Shown piece by piece: positions 13,801 to 22,949 of a DNA stretch of 64,000 nucleotides (the first letter of the stretch is position 1; each line of letters begins with the position of its first letter). Below the pieces are notes generated by a model that worked only from the letters and a program-made list of their open reading frames with translations, ran no database searches and was not told the origin of the DNA. Source of the DNA: Atrina japonica. Lineage: Eukaryota > Mollusca > Bivalvia > Pterioida > Pinnidae. The position numbers were made by a program, and so were the translations under genes. The stretch is from NCBI GenBank assembly GCA_030159075.1, contig BROG01000077.1:1077001-1141000 (forward strand), in the 5' to 3' direction.

Positions 13801-16800
13801 ACAGATAAATAATATGCAGTAGATATATAGCACTGGATTTTCAATTTGATATGGGTTGTGAACTAATAACATGTCCTCCATATCACCTGATCTTATCTCC
13901 GAATTTTCAAGATGTCCACGTTACCATATTTAAGCGACTTTGTTGCTTAAGAACTTCGCTAATATTGGCACTTTATGTTGTATGATTTTAACTTGCCATG
14001 AAGGATTGTTAAAAGACAAGATCCATATTTGAGCTGAGCACATATGTCCCACAATTTATTTTTGTATATGGGACATGAGGTAAGAAATGATTTCAAGTTT
14101 GCTATACTCATTCTAGCCATGTGTAAAAATACTTACAAAAATAGAAATTGTTCCAATTCCAGGATATTTGATAAAGAGCTATTTCGTGACCACTCTTGTA
14201 TGAGTCCATAGAATTCCATGTCAACATGTAGAGTTGGCTGAACCACATGAAGTGCCTAAAAGAAACATACAGCTCAAGACTTAAGAGGGTCTTTAAGATG
14301 GTTATAAAGTGGTAAGATCAAGCTTAGGCACATCAAGATCGCATCACTGAGTTTAACCAGCAGTCAAAGCTAGTTGTCATCAACTAAACCCAGTTTTTCT
14401 CCTCAACTGGCATTATTAATCGTTAATTTGACTTTGCCGCAATTAAAACTAGTCGTTCGTATTTAAACTCGTTTTATTCTCGGAACAAAATAAATTCATT
14501 TTTTATTTGAGCGCTGTTAAACCTAGTTTGTCTCCAATTAAACCCAGTTTTTTTCAAACCTCACGCTGACTTGTTGCACGCCACATTTAACTGGAGTAAA
14601 AATTAGGTTCATAGTTTGATAACTAGCTGGTTTAACTTATAAATGTGAGTTTTGCCATACACAGTACCTATGCCTAGATCAAACATAAACAATGATATTT
14701 CGACAATATAAATTTATCAACATTTTTACAGAAAGTTTATTCCATTTTGAAATACCATTTGTGTTACAAATGCAATGAACAAACCCCATTTATAACTTTT
14801 TTTATGTAAAGTAAACAGTTTTGATCCGATGCATTTTATTTTTAGAAAAAAGCTACAAAATGCATGATTTTGAAAATTCAAAAATTGTTAAAATAGACAC
14901 TTCATTGTTCAGATCCGGATGCTTACATACCGGTGTCAAAACTGGTTTCGGGAGTATAATCAAAGGCCCGGCAATGCCATCAGATCTCGTGGTACCATGA
15001 TGTCCGTGATACCAATGTGTTCCAACTGGATCTGCTTTAAATCTTACGTAAAGTAAAATAACTGTGATACATTAATATAACAATGGTTTGATTAACACCC
15101 CCACCCACCTACCCCCCCCCCCCCACACACACAAAGCTAAATTCAAAGTGAAAAATTGCATACCAGGTCAATTTGCCACTCACTGGAGATATATTGATGA
15201 CTATCTCAATACAATCTGTTCGTCAATACGTTTTTTATCCCCTTAATTTTGATGACTACTTATCAATATGCTCTAACGGTAACTTTCTACAAACCATATT
15301 GCATTGTACAATACTTGGTTTATGCTAGTGTATATTAAGATATTGTCAATAATATTGATAAGCTCAAAGCTTATATTCTACACATCTGTAGTTATATATA
15401 TACGTTTTATCATTTTATTGTTGTGTCATGAAACTGGGACATTTGCATAAATGCATTGATATAAAAATTCTGATTTCAATGATTTAGAATTCAGCATTAC
15501 CTTGCAAACAATAGACTTAAGGATACAATAAATCAATTTGAGTGACAAGAAAACGATTTAGAAAATGATCACAAATCACCTATTCATAGAAACTAGAATA
15601 CATAGTATTTAAAGACTGGATTCACACTTTGCATGTTTTTCTCTTTCAACGATTTCGGATTAAAAGTCAAACTGATATAAAACGTTTTATGCCAATTTCA
15701 ATTTTTTTCTGATAAAAGACATTCTATGTCATTATGTCAGAACTATTTAATACATGTGAGAATGGGATGATACCCTGACGGAAAAAGATGTAATTTTATC
15801 TCTGGATGCAAATGTGACATTGGGGTATAGAGATTTGTATTTTCTTGTTCACAATCCTCCAGTACAGAAAAATATGTTCAATACGCTAAGAATATGACAA
15901 TCCTGAATTTGAGGGGGTAAATCGCTGAATGTTAGATATCAAAAATGGATGGTCATAATATTTTTGACATGAGAGGCACATGTTGCTCGTCATGCGTCAA
16001 TGTTAAAAATATAATGAGAAAACATTTCAGGTGAATGATAAATTCACGTTTCTTTTATCTATTTTTAGAACACGCTGAGACAAAATTAAACATAAACGTT
16101 CATTACAGCCTTGATTAAGTATTGAATTATTTCTTTAAATTTCTTTTAAATGTATTTCCTACCATCGATAAAATAGATCATTCATATCAATAACAATGTG
16201 TGACATATAAGGAATGAAATATACAATATTTATCTGTTGTGTATCAGATATTACATAATAATAATTGCCCTATCAGTTGGAATTCATTAGATTTATTACC
16301 CTGATGACACAAAGGTGCAATGTTGTTAAGATATTACACATACTAAAATTCAGATTCAACTTCGCGTGACAAGAAGGGTCATAGTATTTTATTGTACAGA
16401 TAACACCAAGTTTTCGAACATATAAATAAGAATATCATGTTTATTATGCTTAAATTCATAGTAATCACACAAACACAGATATATATCCTATATCATTATT
16501 ACTATATATCGTCAGACAGACAGAGAGACGGACGGACAGTTAGATAAATAGATAGATGGATAGATAGATAGAATAATTGATAAAAAAGTTAATAAACATT
16601 GTTAATGTTATATATTTAATATAAAACCAAAAGTTTGAAAAAAACGAATACAAAGTAATTTCTTATTCAGTTTGCTGAAAACAAATTTTTTTCGAGAATA
16701 GTTTGTTTCTGAATCCCTGTACTTATTTTTGTGAAATTCCATTGTTTATTTTAACGTACTGGCGAGTTTTTGGAATTCAAAGTTTCAATGTGTTTGTTGA

Positions 16801-19800
16801 ATGTGTCTAAAAAGTATAATTTGTCTAGATAAAACATTGTATTATATAATAACACAAAGAAATGTTTGTCCATTAGAATTCCTGAATCGTGAAAAAAGAC
16901 AATTTGATCATTATTAGCAAGTAAATAATAAACCCCTATGACCCTTTGAGTTTAATGTAAACGTGTTATCTAAGTTGTTTAAGAAATTAAACTACACGAA
17001 TCATTTAGAACATGGTGAATGAATGAAATGCACACAGAAAAGTGAAATGTTTAATCAGTAAGACAAATAGATAGATAGACAAATATATAAATCGATCGAT
17101 CATAGATAGATTAGTATATAGATGAAACGCGGGAAAGATAGATAGATTGATTAAAATATGTTACCTGTATTGAAAATATTGACCCGAGTTAATTGGACAC
17201 TGACTGACCATGGATACTCCGTCCATAAACGGCGTACCCCGCTGTATTATCCCATGCCAATGCATTGTAATGGCTTCATTGATCAAATTGTTTCGGACGT
17301 TCACCACAACCTTGCATATAAATCATACTTTCATTAACATCTTTTTCATTTTGCATTTCATTATATTCATTTTTTGTTCATCTTTAGCAAGGAATATTCT
17401 CAAAACCTAATAACAAGTTAACAGTGATCTGTGGGTAGATGTTAACGATGATATGAGGGTAGACGTTAAGTGTAACAGTGAGGGTCTTAAGTGTAATTTG
17501 GTAGACGTTAAGTGTAATTTGAGGGTAGACATTAAGTGTAATTTGAGGGTAGAAGTTAAGTGTAATCTGAGGGTAGATTTTAAGTGTAATCTGAGGTTAG
17601 ATGTTAAGTGTAATCTGAAGTTAGACATTAAGTGTAATCTGAGGGTAGATGTTAAGTGTATTCTGAGGGTAGACGTTAAGTGTAATTTCAGGGTAGACGT
17701 TAAGTGCAATTTGAGGGTAGATGTTAATTGTAATCTGAAGTTAGACGTTAAGTGTAATTTGAGGGTAGACGACAAGTGTAATTTGAAGGTAGACGTTAAG
17801 TGTAATCTGAAGTTAGATGTTAAGTGTAATTTGAGGGTAGATGTAAAGTGTAATTTGAGGGTAGACGTTAAGTGTAATCTGAGGGTAGATGTTAAGTGTA
17901 ATCTGAGAGTAGATGTTAAGTGTAATCTGAAGTTAGACGTTAAGTGTAATTTGAGGGTAGACGTTAAGTGTAATCTGAAGTTAAACGTTAAGTGTAATTT
18001 GAGGGTAGATGCTAAGTGTAATTTGAGGGTAGATGTTAAGTGTAATTTGAGGGTAGATGTTAAGTGTAATCTGAGGGTAGACGTTAAGTGTAATCAGTGT
18101 ACAGTTAGACATTAAGTGTAATCTGAGGGTAAACATTAAGTGTAATTTGAGGGTAGATGTTAAGTGTAATCTGAGGAAAGACGTTAAGTGTAATCTGAAG
18201 TTAGACGTTAAGTGTAATTTGAGGGTAGACGTTAAGTGTAATCTAAGGGTAGACGTTAAGTGTAATTTGAGGGTAGACGTTAAGTGTAATTTGAGGGTAG
18301 ACGTTAAGTGTAATCTGATGGTAGATGTTAATTGTAATCTGAGGGTAGATGTTCAGTGTAATTTGAGGGTAGACGTTAAGTGTAATCTGAGGGTAGATGT
18401 TAAGTGTAATGTAAGGGTAGACGTTCAGTGTAATCTGAAGTTAGACGTTAAGTGTAATTTGAGGGTAGACGTTAAGTGTAATTTGAGGGTAGACATTAAG
18501 TGTAATTTGAGGGTAGACGTTAAGTGTAATTTAAGGGTAGACGTTAAGTGTAATCTGAGGGTAGATGTTTAGTGCAATTTGAGGGAAGACGTCAAGTGTA
18601 TCTTTGGTAGGACGTTAATATAATTTGATAAGACATTAAGTGTAATCTGATAACGTTAATTGTAATTTTGTTTAGACGTTAACAAATCTGAAGTTCATGT
18701 TAACGTAATTTGAGGGTAGACGTTATATGTAATCTGAAGTACAAACTCGTTAAGTGTAATTTGAGGGTAGACATAAGTGTAATCTGATAGATGTTAAGTA
18801 TATAGTAGATGTTATATAAACCTGAAGGTAGATGTTATGTGTAATCTGAGAGTAGATGTTAAGTGTAATCTGAGGGTAGATGTTAAGTGTAATTTTGATA
18901 GATGTTAAATATTCGTTCTTAGATGTTTGTAATATGAGGGTAATTTAAGTTATCAGGGTAGCCTTAAGTGTAAAGGGTAGACGTTACTGAGGGTAATGTA
19001 TGAAATATGAGGGTATTTAAGTGTAATCTGAGGGTAAACGTTAAGTGTAATCTGAGGGTAGACGTTAAGTGTAATCTGAGGGTAGATGTTAAGTGTAATC
19101 TGATGGTAGATGTTAAGTGTAATCTGAGGGTACACGTTAACGGTGGTTTCTACAAGGATTGTTAATTTAAACATATTAATGTCATATAATATTAAATTAT
19201 TAATATATATATATATATATATAATAAAATCTATATATTAAGATTACTGATAACTAAATTGCCTTTTTGTTTCGCCAACAAATCTATTTCAGAACGCACA
19301 CACCTACACACACACACCCCTATACACACAAAGACATATATATATTTTTTATTTTAATTTACGTTATCATTCTGCCTCGTGAAAGATTTAGCCACATAAG
19401 TATAAAATATGGTATTTCCTGTTCAATTGAATGAAGAACATTTATTACCCTGATGCAACAATAAATGTTAACTCTAAGATAGATATGTGAAGGATGGTTA
19501 ATTTATACATTTAATGTCATGAACATTAAATTTTAATTTGCCCAAAAACGATATATGTCAGTTACCATTTACTAGTCTTGATATGTGAAATGATATATAT
19601 TACACAACCATAATCATAACTTATAGATACAAACCGTCATATCTTCTATGACGACGATGGGAGGACCTGGGATCTGTCCATTTATAGCATACACCTGTCT
19701 ATAATCACCATCGGCTGTAATCACTTCTCGAAGTTCTGAAAAAATTGTAAAATCAAAGTATGATTTACTTCTGAGAAATTAAAAAAATTTAGCTAATATT

Positions 19801-20792
19801 TGATTATGAAATATTTCAAAAAGTTTAAAATACTTTTAATGTTTCTGATACCGAACAATGTCATGTTTTAGTAAGCAATTAAAACATAATTATGTACTAT
19901 TTGAATTACAAGAATGTTAAATGATTTGACAATTGACTCCTTGCTAATTAAACCATAAATTACCATATATTTGACCGACCTATAAATACCAAGTAAAATA
20001 AGCAACTAACTCGGTTTATTAATACATAACATGTTACATAAGACAGAATATGTAAACGAGACATTTTACAATGTCATTCATGGTCAAGAAAAAAAAACTG
20101 ATCGGAATTTTGAATATTGTGAACGTATATAAAATATTCTTTAAATATTTATCACTTAATCTCTATGTCCGACAATAGTTGAAATTGACCGTCTTCAAAC
20201 ATTCTTTAAATATTTAGCACTTAATCTCTATGTCCGGCAATAGTTGAATCCCTTTCCAATCTGTTTTAGTGAACATTTCAGAAAAATAACAATTTTGTAA
20301 TGTCGTTGTTTTCTGGTTAAGTGTAAATACAAAATTTACAATATGATATTCCGATGTTAAAATAAATATATCTAAAATCTTAAACAAACGAAATATATCG
20401 CACGCATCTTCATACATGAAAAATACTTTCTGTGCCATCCTCAGTCAGTCAAAACCACAGTATTTAGATCCAATTTCTTAGCCTCGAAACTGAAATATTT
20501 TACAATCAAAGAAAAAATAACAAGAGGTACCTGATTGTGTCAACAACGTGTAAGATGTGCAGTTAATCGGTAAACGTTTGTAAAGAACGCCATTTGCTGG
20601 AACCACGGGATAGCCCGTTCCTTGTGTTCGATTAAACCATACCATGGTTGTCGTGTAATCAATTGTCCAATCGAACTCACAGATATTTCCACGACATGAT
20701 GGACTGACTTGAACCACATTCCCATTGGAATATCCTAATCCAGTAATACAAATTACTACGGAGAGAAAATTGATACTCCATATTGGAATCAT
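909..20792 (-). CDS. Laccase-like multicopper oxidase L1 (13 exons, 3' end outside window)
   Basis: A secreted three-cupredoxin-domain copper oxidase, expected to couple one-electron oxidation of phenols to reduction of oxygen to water. Thirteen exons (20531-20792, 19635-19735, 17165-17310, 14931-15042, 14137-14255, 8414-8520, 7008-7153, 5963-6130, 5373-5500, 4893-5035, 4069-4142, 3081-3213, 909-1193) join in frame to 641 codons plus one base. A hydrophobic signal peptide (about residues 1-20) is followed by a Cys-containing FDWTIDYT segment shared with L2. Copper motifs seen are HWHG (residues 138-141), HWYHGH (179-184) and HPVHLHGH (555-562). The fourth motif (HCHxxxHxxxGM) was searched for in bases 1-908 and not found, so it lies past the left edge. 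Start chosen at ATG 20792-20790, the first ATG before the signal peptide. All introns are GT-AG except intron 6, which has a GC donor. Phases match gene L2 throughout. The laccase family assignment is firm; substrate and tissue role are unknown. Confidence 0.93.
1194..3080. other. L1 intron 12, no feature recognised
   Basis: AT-rich intron. The short open frames here have no splice support or family resemblance. A CTGATGA at 2201 was examined as a hammerhead core and dismissed. Confidence 0.6.
3081..3213 (-). CDS. L1 exon 12
   Basis: 133 bp, two codons longer than L2 exon 12. It encodes a cysteine-rich insert (CDPAACRETCDC) followed by IQMVLFIN. Four cysteines align with those in L2 exon 12, suggesting lineage-specific disulphides inside domain 3. 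The donor is CG|GTAAGA. Confidence 0.9.
3214..4068. other. L1 intron 11, no feature recognised
   Basis: AT-rich intron sequence without recognisable repeats or coding potential. Confidence 0.6.
4069..4142 (-). CDS. L1 exon 11
   Basis: 74 bp, identical in length to L2 exon 11. It encodes RPEASINGKHFVKPTNALQ, matching RPSINGRRFIKPSSALQ of L2. It is too short to be detected as an ORF on its own and was found by homology and splice sites. Confidence 0.88.
4733..4838. repeat. (ATC)n/(ATT)n microsatellite in L1 intron 10
   Basis: About ten CAT repeats pass into a long ATT tract with a few interruptions. It produces spurious poly-Ile and poly-Met reading frames. Confidence 0.95.
4893..5035 (-). 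CDS. L1 exon 10
   Basis: 143 bp, identical in length to L2 exon 10. It opens cupredoxin domain 3 and encodes HPLQEFFLNFHFP, matching DPLHEFFLNFHFE of L2. The acceptor is CTCATTTCAG and the donor is AA|GTAAGA. Confidence 0.9.
5328..5354. repeat. (GA)n microsatellite in L1 intron 9
   Basis: A short GA tract within 50 bp of the exon 9 donor. Confidence 0.9.
5373..5500 (-). CDS. L1 exon 9
   Basis: 128 bp, identical in length to L2 exon 9. It encodes QTFGILHYEGAP and then a cysteine-containing stretch ending VVANCNFG. A (GA)n microsatellite lies within 50 bp of the donor, on the intron side. Confidence 0.9.
5671..5885 (+). mobile_element. SINE family B, headless copy
   Basis: It contains a body segment with TCGGATGAGACAGTAAA..GAGGTCCCGTGTC and a tail AATATTCTTGAGTGGCACGT then TAAACAATAATAAAC. 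The same body and tail occur, on the minus strand, in the copies at 47310-47572 and 55406-55596. No tRNA head is visible. It is in L1 intron 8. Confidence 0.7.
5963..6130 (-). CDS. L1 exon 8
   Basis: 168 bp, identical in length to L2 exon 8. It encodes the end of domain 2, with VAFDGMEVE, the AESVDFFIHA stretch typical of the family, and NYWIRIKTT. The donor GAG|GTTTTG is weak but sits exactly at the homologous position. Confidence 0.92.
6498..6765 (+). mobile_element. tRNA-headed SINE, family A
   Basis: It starts with a tRNA-like head (GACCTTGGTGACAGAGTGG as A-box region, CAAGTTTGAGTCCCA as B-box region). It continues through TTTGCGAGTTTACTTGCAGA and a GGTCTCTTCC block, and ends GTGGCGTAAAACAAAAAC. 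The order matches the copies at 395-585 and 53880-54105. It lies in L1 intron 7, antisense to the gene. Confidence 0.75.
7008..7153 (-). CDS. L1 exon 7
   Basis: 146 bp, identical in length to L2 exon 7. It is part of cupredoxin domain 2: TPEIPLEVYTVF and FRFRFINVAG align with MPEIPFEIYEVQ and YRFRFTNIGG of L2. The donor is GCA|GTAAGT. Confidence 0.92.
7400..7730 (+). mobile_element. Reverse-transcriptase element, 5'-truncated copy
   Basis: It holds the last codons of the RT (SLSEMLSYLFDGC-like, with an altered stop context) and the full 3' tail including the conserved ACCTCT..AGAGG stem-loop at 7615. It lies in L1 intron 6, antisense to the gene. Confidence 0.75.
7731..8413. other. Remainder of L1 intron 6, no feature recognised
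   Basis: AT-rich sequence up to the GC donor of exon 6; nothing further recognised. Confidence 0.5.
8408..8413 (-). promoter_or_regulatory. Non-canonical GC splice donor, L1 intron 6
   Basis: On the minus strand exon 6 ends AAAAG and is followed by GCAATA. The acceptor of exon 7 (ATCAATCAG) is normal and the phase matches L2, where the same donor is GTACAC. GC-AG introns are a known minor class spliced by the major spliceosome. Confidence 0.7.
8414..8520 (-). CDS. L1 exon 6 (followed by a GC donor)
   Basis: 107 bp, identical in length to L2 exon 6. It encodes PFGYNVNRCYRPDEQPDG and then FNAAILNGK. At the position where L2 has AAAAG|GTACAC this gene has AAAAG|GCAATA. Reading on does not reach a usable GT in the right phase, so a GC-AG intron is the simplest reading. 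Confidence 0.88.
8521..9399. other. Left part of L1 intron 5, no feature recognised
   Basis: Open frames of 60-65 codons are present but have no splice sites, motifs or repeat matches that I can support. Confidence 0.5.
9400..9830 (+). mobile_element. Decayed reverse-transcriptase element copies
   Basis: Segments resemble the RT palm of the copy at 56904: a GCCGATCTGTTCC..TATTCATA stretch, a region matching ATTTGGATATATCAACG (the RYIDD box) and, further on, GGCATTCCCATGGAAACC (the GIPMGT box). The order is disrupted, so this is at least two fragments. Confidence 0.5.
9826..9950. repeat. Fragment of interspersed repeat
   Basis: A GGCCTATGGGCCACTTCGCT run followed by CACCTGA is reminiscent of the terminal region of an abundant bivalve interspersed repeat. 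No second copy of this end is in the window, so the call rests on recognition only. Confidence 0.35.
10405..10690 (+). pseudogene. Decayed RT fragment of the same element family
   Basis: The translation SDILLTKNTDMKF..SSNMSFSPAYSVDIS parallels LDILLKINTDGKL..SSNIPQSPAYGVYIS of the copy just downstream, with substitutions and frame changes throughout. An older copy lying next to a younger one. Confidence 0.6.
10711..12210 (+). mobile_element. Penelope-like or related retroelement: RT domain plus 3' tail, frameshifted
   Basis: The longest RT copy in the window. In order: LYWIPKLHKTPYKQRYI (fingers), a TTIPH segment (motif A region), GIPMGTNCAPLLADLFL (motif B), FRYIDDVLSI (motif C with YIDD), YLDILLKINTDGKLATKLYD, and the thumb-like KPRLMSTFRKFYGRYNSLV ending LFVGGC. 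Frame breaks near 11103 and a stop near 11444 make it inactive. No GIY-YIG endonuclease follows; instead there is a ~230-bp non-coding tail ending ACTTTGGTATCTGAAATTTT. It lies in L1 intron 5, antisense to the gene. RT identity is firm; assignment to Penelope-like elements is inference. Confidence 0.8.
11478..11972 (+). pseudogene. RT C-terminal half (YIDD box to thumb)
   Basis: Open for 164 codons from the FRYIDDVLSI box to LFVGGC. Compared with the copy at 56904-57581 it is nearly identical in protein, but it lacks the upstream frame and reads IIPTKIKDTT where the other has IYPSELEIKDTT, a local indel. Confidence 0.75.
12211..13234. other. Middle of L1 intron 5, no feature recognised
   Basis: Between two RT-element copies. 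Bases 12540-12580 share a short GATCGTTTCTGTCAAT segment with 63101-63118 in L2 intron 14, so some unclassified repeat is present. Confidence 0.4.
13235..13660 (-). mobile_element. Reverse-transcriptase element, 5'-truncated copy
   Basis: On the minus strand it contains the end of the RT frame (TDKLLT, then KFYGWYNSL-like, CLFDGGC) and the 3' tail with its CCTCTTGATTTCAAGAGG stem-loop. It is inserted in L1 intron 5 in the sense direction of the gene. Confidence 0.8.
14137..14255 (-). CDS. L1 exon 5
   Basis: 119 bp, one codon longer than L2 exon 5. It encodes the linker into cupredoxin domain 2, with FYGLIQEWSRNSS aligning to FIGLVQEWHRNTS of L2. It has a strong CTTTTAG acceptor and a GTAAGT donor. 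Confidence 0.9.
14350..14637. mobile_element. Possible MITE with imperfect terminal inverted repeats
   Basis: A 288-bp segment is bounded by AGTTTAACCAGC and GCTGGTTTAACT, an inverted pair with one mismatch. Inside are several variants of TTAAACCCAGTTT. It lies in L1 intron 4. No target-site duplication could be confirmed. Confidence 0.35.
14931..15042 (-). CDS. L1 exon 4: second copper motif HWYHGH
   Basis: 112 bp, identical in length to L2 exon 4. It encodes GTHWYHGHHGTTRSDGIAG, the second trinuclear-site pair. Gly replaces the usual Ser between the two ligand histidines; Ser is not itself a ligand. The donor is CCG|GTATGT. Confidence 0.94.
15043..17164. other. L1 intron 3, low-complexity tracts only
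   Basis: It contains a C-rich/CA-rich tract near 15097-15135 and GACA/GATA-like tracts near 16511-16571 and 17065-17150. No gene or recognisable element. Confidence 0.6.
17165..17310 (-). CDS. L1 exon 3: first copper motif HWHG
   Basis: 146 bp, equal in length to L2 exon 3. It encodes MHWHGIIQRGTPFMDGV, containing two histidines of the trinuclear copper site, then VSQCPI. The acceptor is ATGCAAG and the donor is CAG|GTAACA. Confidence 0.94.
17430..19145. repeat. 24-bp minisatellite in L1 intron 2
   Basis: Roughly seventy copies of a 24-bp unit with core GTAGACGTTAAGTGTAAT. Because 24 is a multiple of three the array is open in several frames (17453-18115 and 18147-18572 on plus; 17407-17775 on minus) and would encode an eight-residue repeat VDVKCNLR. 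Copies are regular to about 18590, broken and AT-rich to about 19015, then regular again for five copies. Two sub-variants (GAGGGTAGA and GAAGTTAGA) alternate irregularly. Confidence 0.97.
19199..19225. repeat. (AT)n tract
   Basis: A short AT microsatellite just after the 24-bp array; a CA-rich tract follows at about 19293-19330. Confidence 0.85.
19635..19735 (-). CDS. L1 exon 2
   Basis: 101 bp, the same length and phase as L2 exon 2. It encodes the start of cupredoxin domain 1 with the family signature AINGQIPGPPIVV. The acceptor is TTTTTTCAG and the donor is ACG|GTTTGT. Confidence 0.92.
20136..20248. repeat. 65-bp tandem duplication in L1 intron 1
   Basis: A segment beginning ATTCTTTAAATATTTA and including CACTTAATCTCTATGTCC is repeated 65 bases later with two or three differences. 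The rest of intron 1 shows nothing else. Confidence 0.85.
20531..20792 (-). CDS. L1 exon 1: signal peptide and N-terminal segment
   Basis: Codes residues 1-87. The hydrophobic stretch SINFLSVVICITGLG is a signal peptide, so the protein enters the secretory pathway. The Cys pair around CEFDWTIDYT matches exon 1 of L2. The donor is CAG|GTACCT and the exon ends in phase 1. An in-frame GTG lies five codons upstream of the ATG and is not taken as the start. Confidence 0.9.
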
Positions 20793-21835
20793 CGTTTTAC
20801 GGCACACCTGTGTTCACGTTCATGCAAATCAGTCCATAACAGTCGAGGAATAAGTCAAACTATATTTAGAAATTTAAGGTATGAAATCAAAGCCTCGACT
20901 GAGAATGATTTTAACCTAATTTACATTTACTTTTAAGTTTAACACAAATACAGAGACTTATACTTTCCACATGAATAAAATGATATTGTCTGTATATTAA
21001 AATAGATGTCTTAATATCTCGTTTTTTTGGTATAAGGCGGATATCGTTCTTACGATTCGATTTATCAAACAAATGAGTCCTTATATGGACATATCACGTA
21101 ATAATGAATTGATTTCATTTACTTATCGCAACATGAAACGGATCTCATTCTATCGATTTACTACCTCGTTATAACGACCTGATGTTTTGCCACGATGACA
21201 TACGATGGGCACTAAGTCGTTATAACGAGATAAAACTGCAAGTTATGAAGATTTTTGCCGATTTGTAAATTACGTGATTTAAAAAAATAAGAATATTACA
21301 AACCTACTGCGGGTTTGAGGTACGTCAGTAACAAACCAACTTCATTACACTGAAAACCTATATTTAACCGAAAATATAAATATAGCACAGCTTTATATAA
21401 ACAAACCCCGTAACCGATTCGGAGCGTTTCGTTATCATGTATCGATTGCCTGATTTTTCATAAACCGTATTTTAGTAGTATCCACTCGTGTGCTTTTCTA
21501 TTCAAACGAAAATAAATTTTGAATTCCCTCCTCTTACTTTTGTTCACATCCTTCTTTAGCCTAGTAAAAAGGTATTATTTATGCAATGCCTGTTTACGCA
21601 ATGCTGTTAACCTCGGTGGAGTAATATGCAAATATCTTGACGTCATTTAGCTTCGTTTTTACCTCACGCTTGGGCGAGATTACATCATTACAAAACAAAT
21701 ACAAATCATGAACAGGTTTAATTGAATTTGAAATTATACAATAAAACAGACGTGTTTTACATATTTCATCTAAAGATGTATTGATAATAGGAAATTAGAT
21801 TACCTGGCAACCACACCTGAAGTAAGTATCGTAGC
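20793..21835. other. Upstream region of L1, promoter not resolved
   Basis: AT-rich DNA upstream of the L1 start. A TATA-like AAATATAG (minus strand) near 20862 sits about 70 bp before the ATG, but nothing confirms it as a promoter. Confidence 0.3.
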
Positions 21836-21837
21836 AA

Positions 21838-22203
21838 ATCACGTGAGAGTAAACATATAACAACCAGGTCTACGTGAAAGTAGGCACATGACAACCAGGT
21901 CTACGTGAGGGTAGGCACGTGACAAACAGGTATATATTGGAGTAGGTTTAAGACAACCAGGTCTACTTGAGAGTAGGCACATGGCAACCAGGTCTACGTG
22001 TGAGTAGGCACGTGACAACCAGGTCTGCGTGAGTGTAGGCACGTGAAACCCGGGTCTACGTGAGAGTAGATACATAACAACCAAGTCTACGTGAGAGTAG
22101 GCACATGACAACCGGGTCTACCTGAGTGTAGACACATGACAGCCAAGTCTATGTGTGAGTAGGCACATGACAACCAGATCTACGTGAGAGTAGGCACGTG
22201 ACA
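21838..22203. repeat. 31-bp minisatellite
   Basis: About twelve copies of a 31-bp unit with core CAACCAGGTCTACGTGAG. Repeat starts at 21861 and 21892 fix the period. Units differ at a few positions. It produces a spurious open frame on the minus strand. Confidence 0.95.
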
Positions 22204-22229
22204 AAAGATTAAAGATCATTTTATTCTTT

Positions 22230-22553
22230 TGTTTCATTATTGTTTTACATCACGTCGAACATTTTAAAATTATATTCGCTTAAGCCAAGTGTTAGAAATT
22301 TTGACTTGCGCAACTTATGGACTGATGCCAATGCAGTGAAGGTTCTTTTACGTGCCAAGACTTCCGTGACACGGGACATCAGTGTTCAGTCTCATCCGAA
22401 AGACAAGTGACTTTCACTTCGTATCCCGAGCGCTTGGAGAAGGAACAGTCACTATTATTTTTAATAGTCTTTGGTATGACCCGGTCTGGGAATTGAACCC
22501 GGGACCTTCCATTTGCGAGTCGAACGCTCTATCACTAGAACACCGCAAGCGTT
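22230..22553 (-). mobile_element. tRNA-headed SINE
   Basis: On the minus strand it starts with GCGGTGTTCTAGTGATAGAG (A-box region) and has a clear B box GGTTCAATTCCCAG. The body shares the TCTCATCCGAAAGACA..CGGGACAT..ACTTCCGTGACACGG type blocks with family B and ends near a CGACGTGATGTAAAAC tail. The tRNA-like head is not a functional tRNA gene; the acceptor stem does not pair. Confidence 0.7.
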
Positions 22554-22641
22554 AAGATTAATTGAAGAGATTGGTTAAAAACCCACACATATCAGGAAGA
22601 CCACAATTATCGTAGATGACAAACATAATTTTTATTTCCAG

Positions 22642-22949
22642 GAAGACCAGCAAAACAAAAGCGCAAGATGGAGACTTGTTTTTTAAGTACACCATACATT
22701 GATACTTTCGTTCTTGGAAATAAAGCTAATGTCAATGTTCACAAAGATGACGCAATCTTCACTTTTAAAGATGACTTAATTGACACATCATTAGGCGCAC
22801 GCCTAAAGTTTAAACCACATGAATGCACATTGTTTTTTGAAGTTAATTATCTGGGAAAAGTTAAAACTAAAACGGTAATAGCGACAAGACGTAAGAAAGA
22901 AAGATGCTTTTCAAACATGATATATTCCCTCCAATCAGCCAGATATTAG
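22642..22949 (+). CDS. Exon-like ORF of unknown function
   Basis: An open frame of about 100 codons begins right after a good acceptor (TTTTTATTTCCAG). The first residues, completing a split Gly codon, read GRPAKQKRK, which resembles an AT-hook core. An in-frame ATG is at 22668. The frame continues with TPYIDTFVLGNKANVNVHKD and ends RKKERCFSNMIYSL before TAG. No homologue or upstream exon is recognised. It could be a terminal exon, a retroposed fragment or chance. Confidence 0.3.

Noticed and set aside
16301..16325. Hammerhead core CTGATGA with CAC/GTG stem
   Set aside because: No GAAA follows the short stem and no stems I or III are evident.
17453..18572. Long ORFs encoding VDVKCNLR repeats
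   Set aside because: They arise because a 24-bp tandem unit is a multiple of three; frames are also open on the other strand and lie within a laccase intron.
20855..20870. TATA box for L1
   Set aside because: In DNA this AT-rich an AAATATAG string is expected by chance; nothing else supports a promoter.
21838..22203. CRISPR-like regular repeats
   Set aside because: No unique spacers; the whole 31-bp unit repeats, in a eukaryotic genome. The same applies to the 24-bp and 67-bp arrays.
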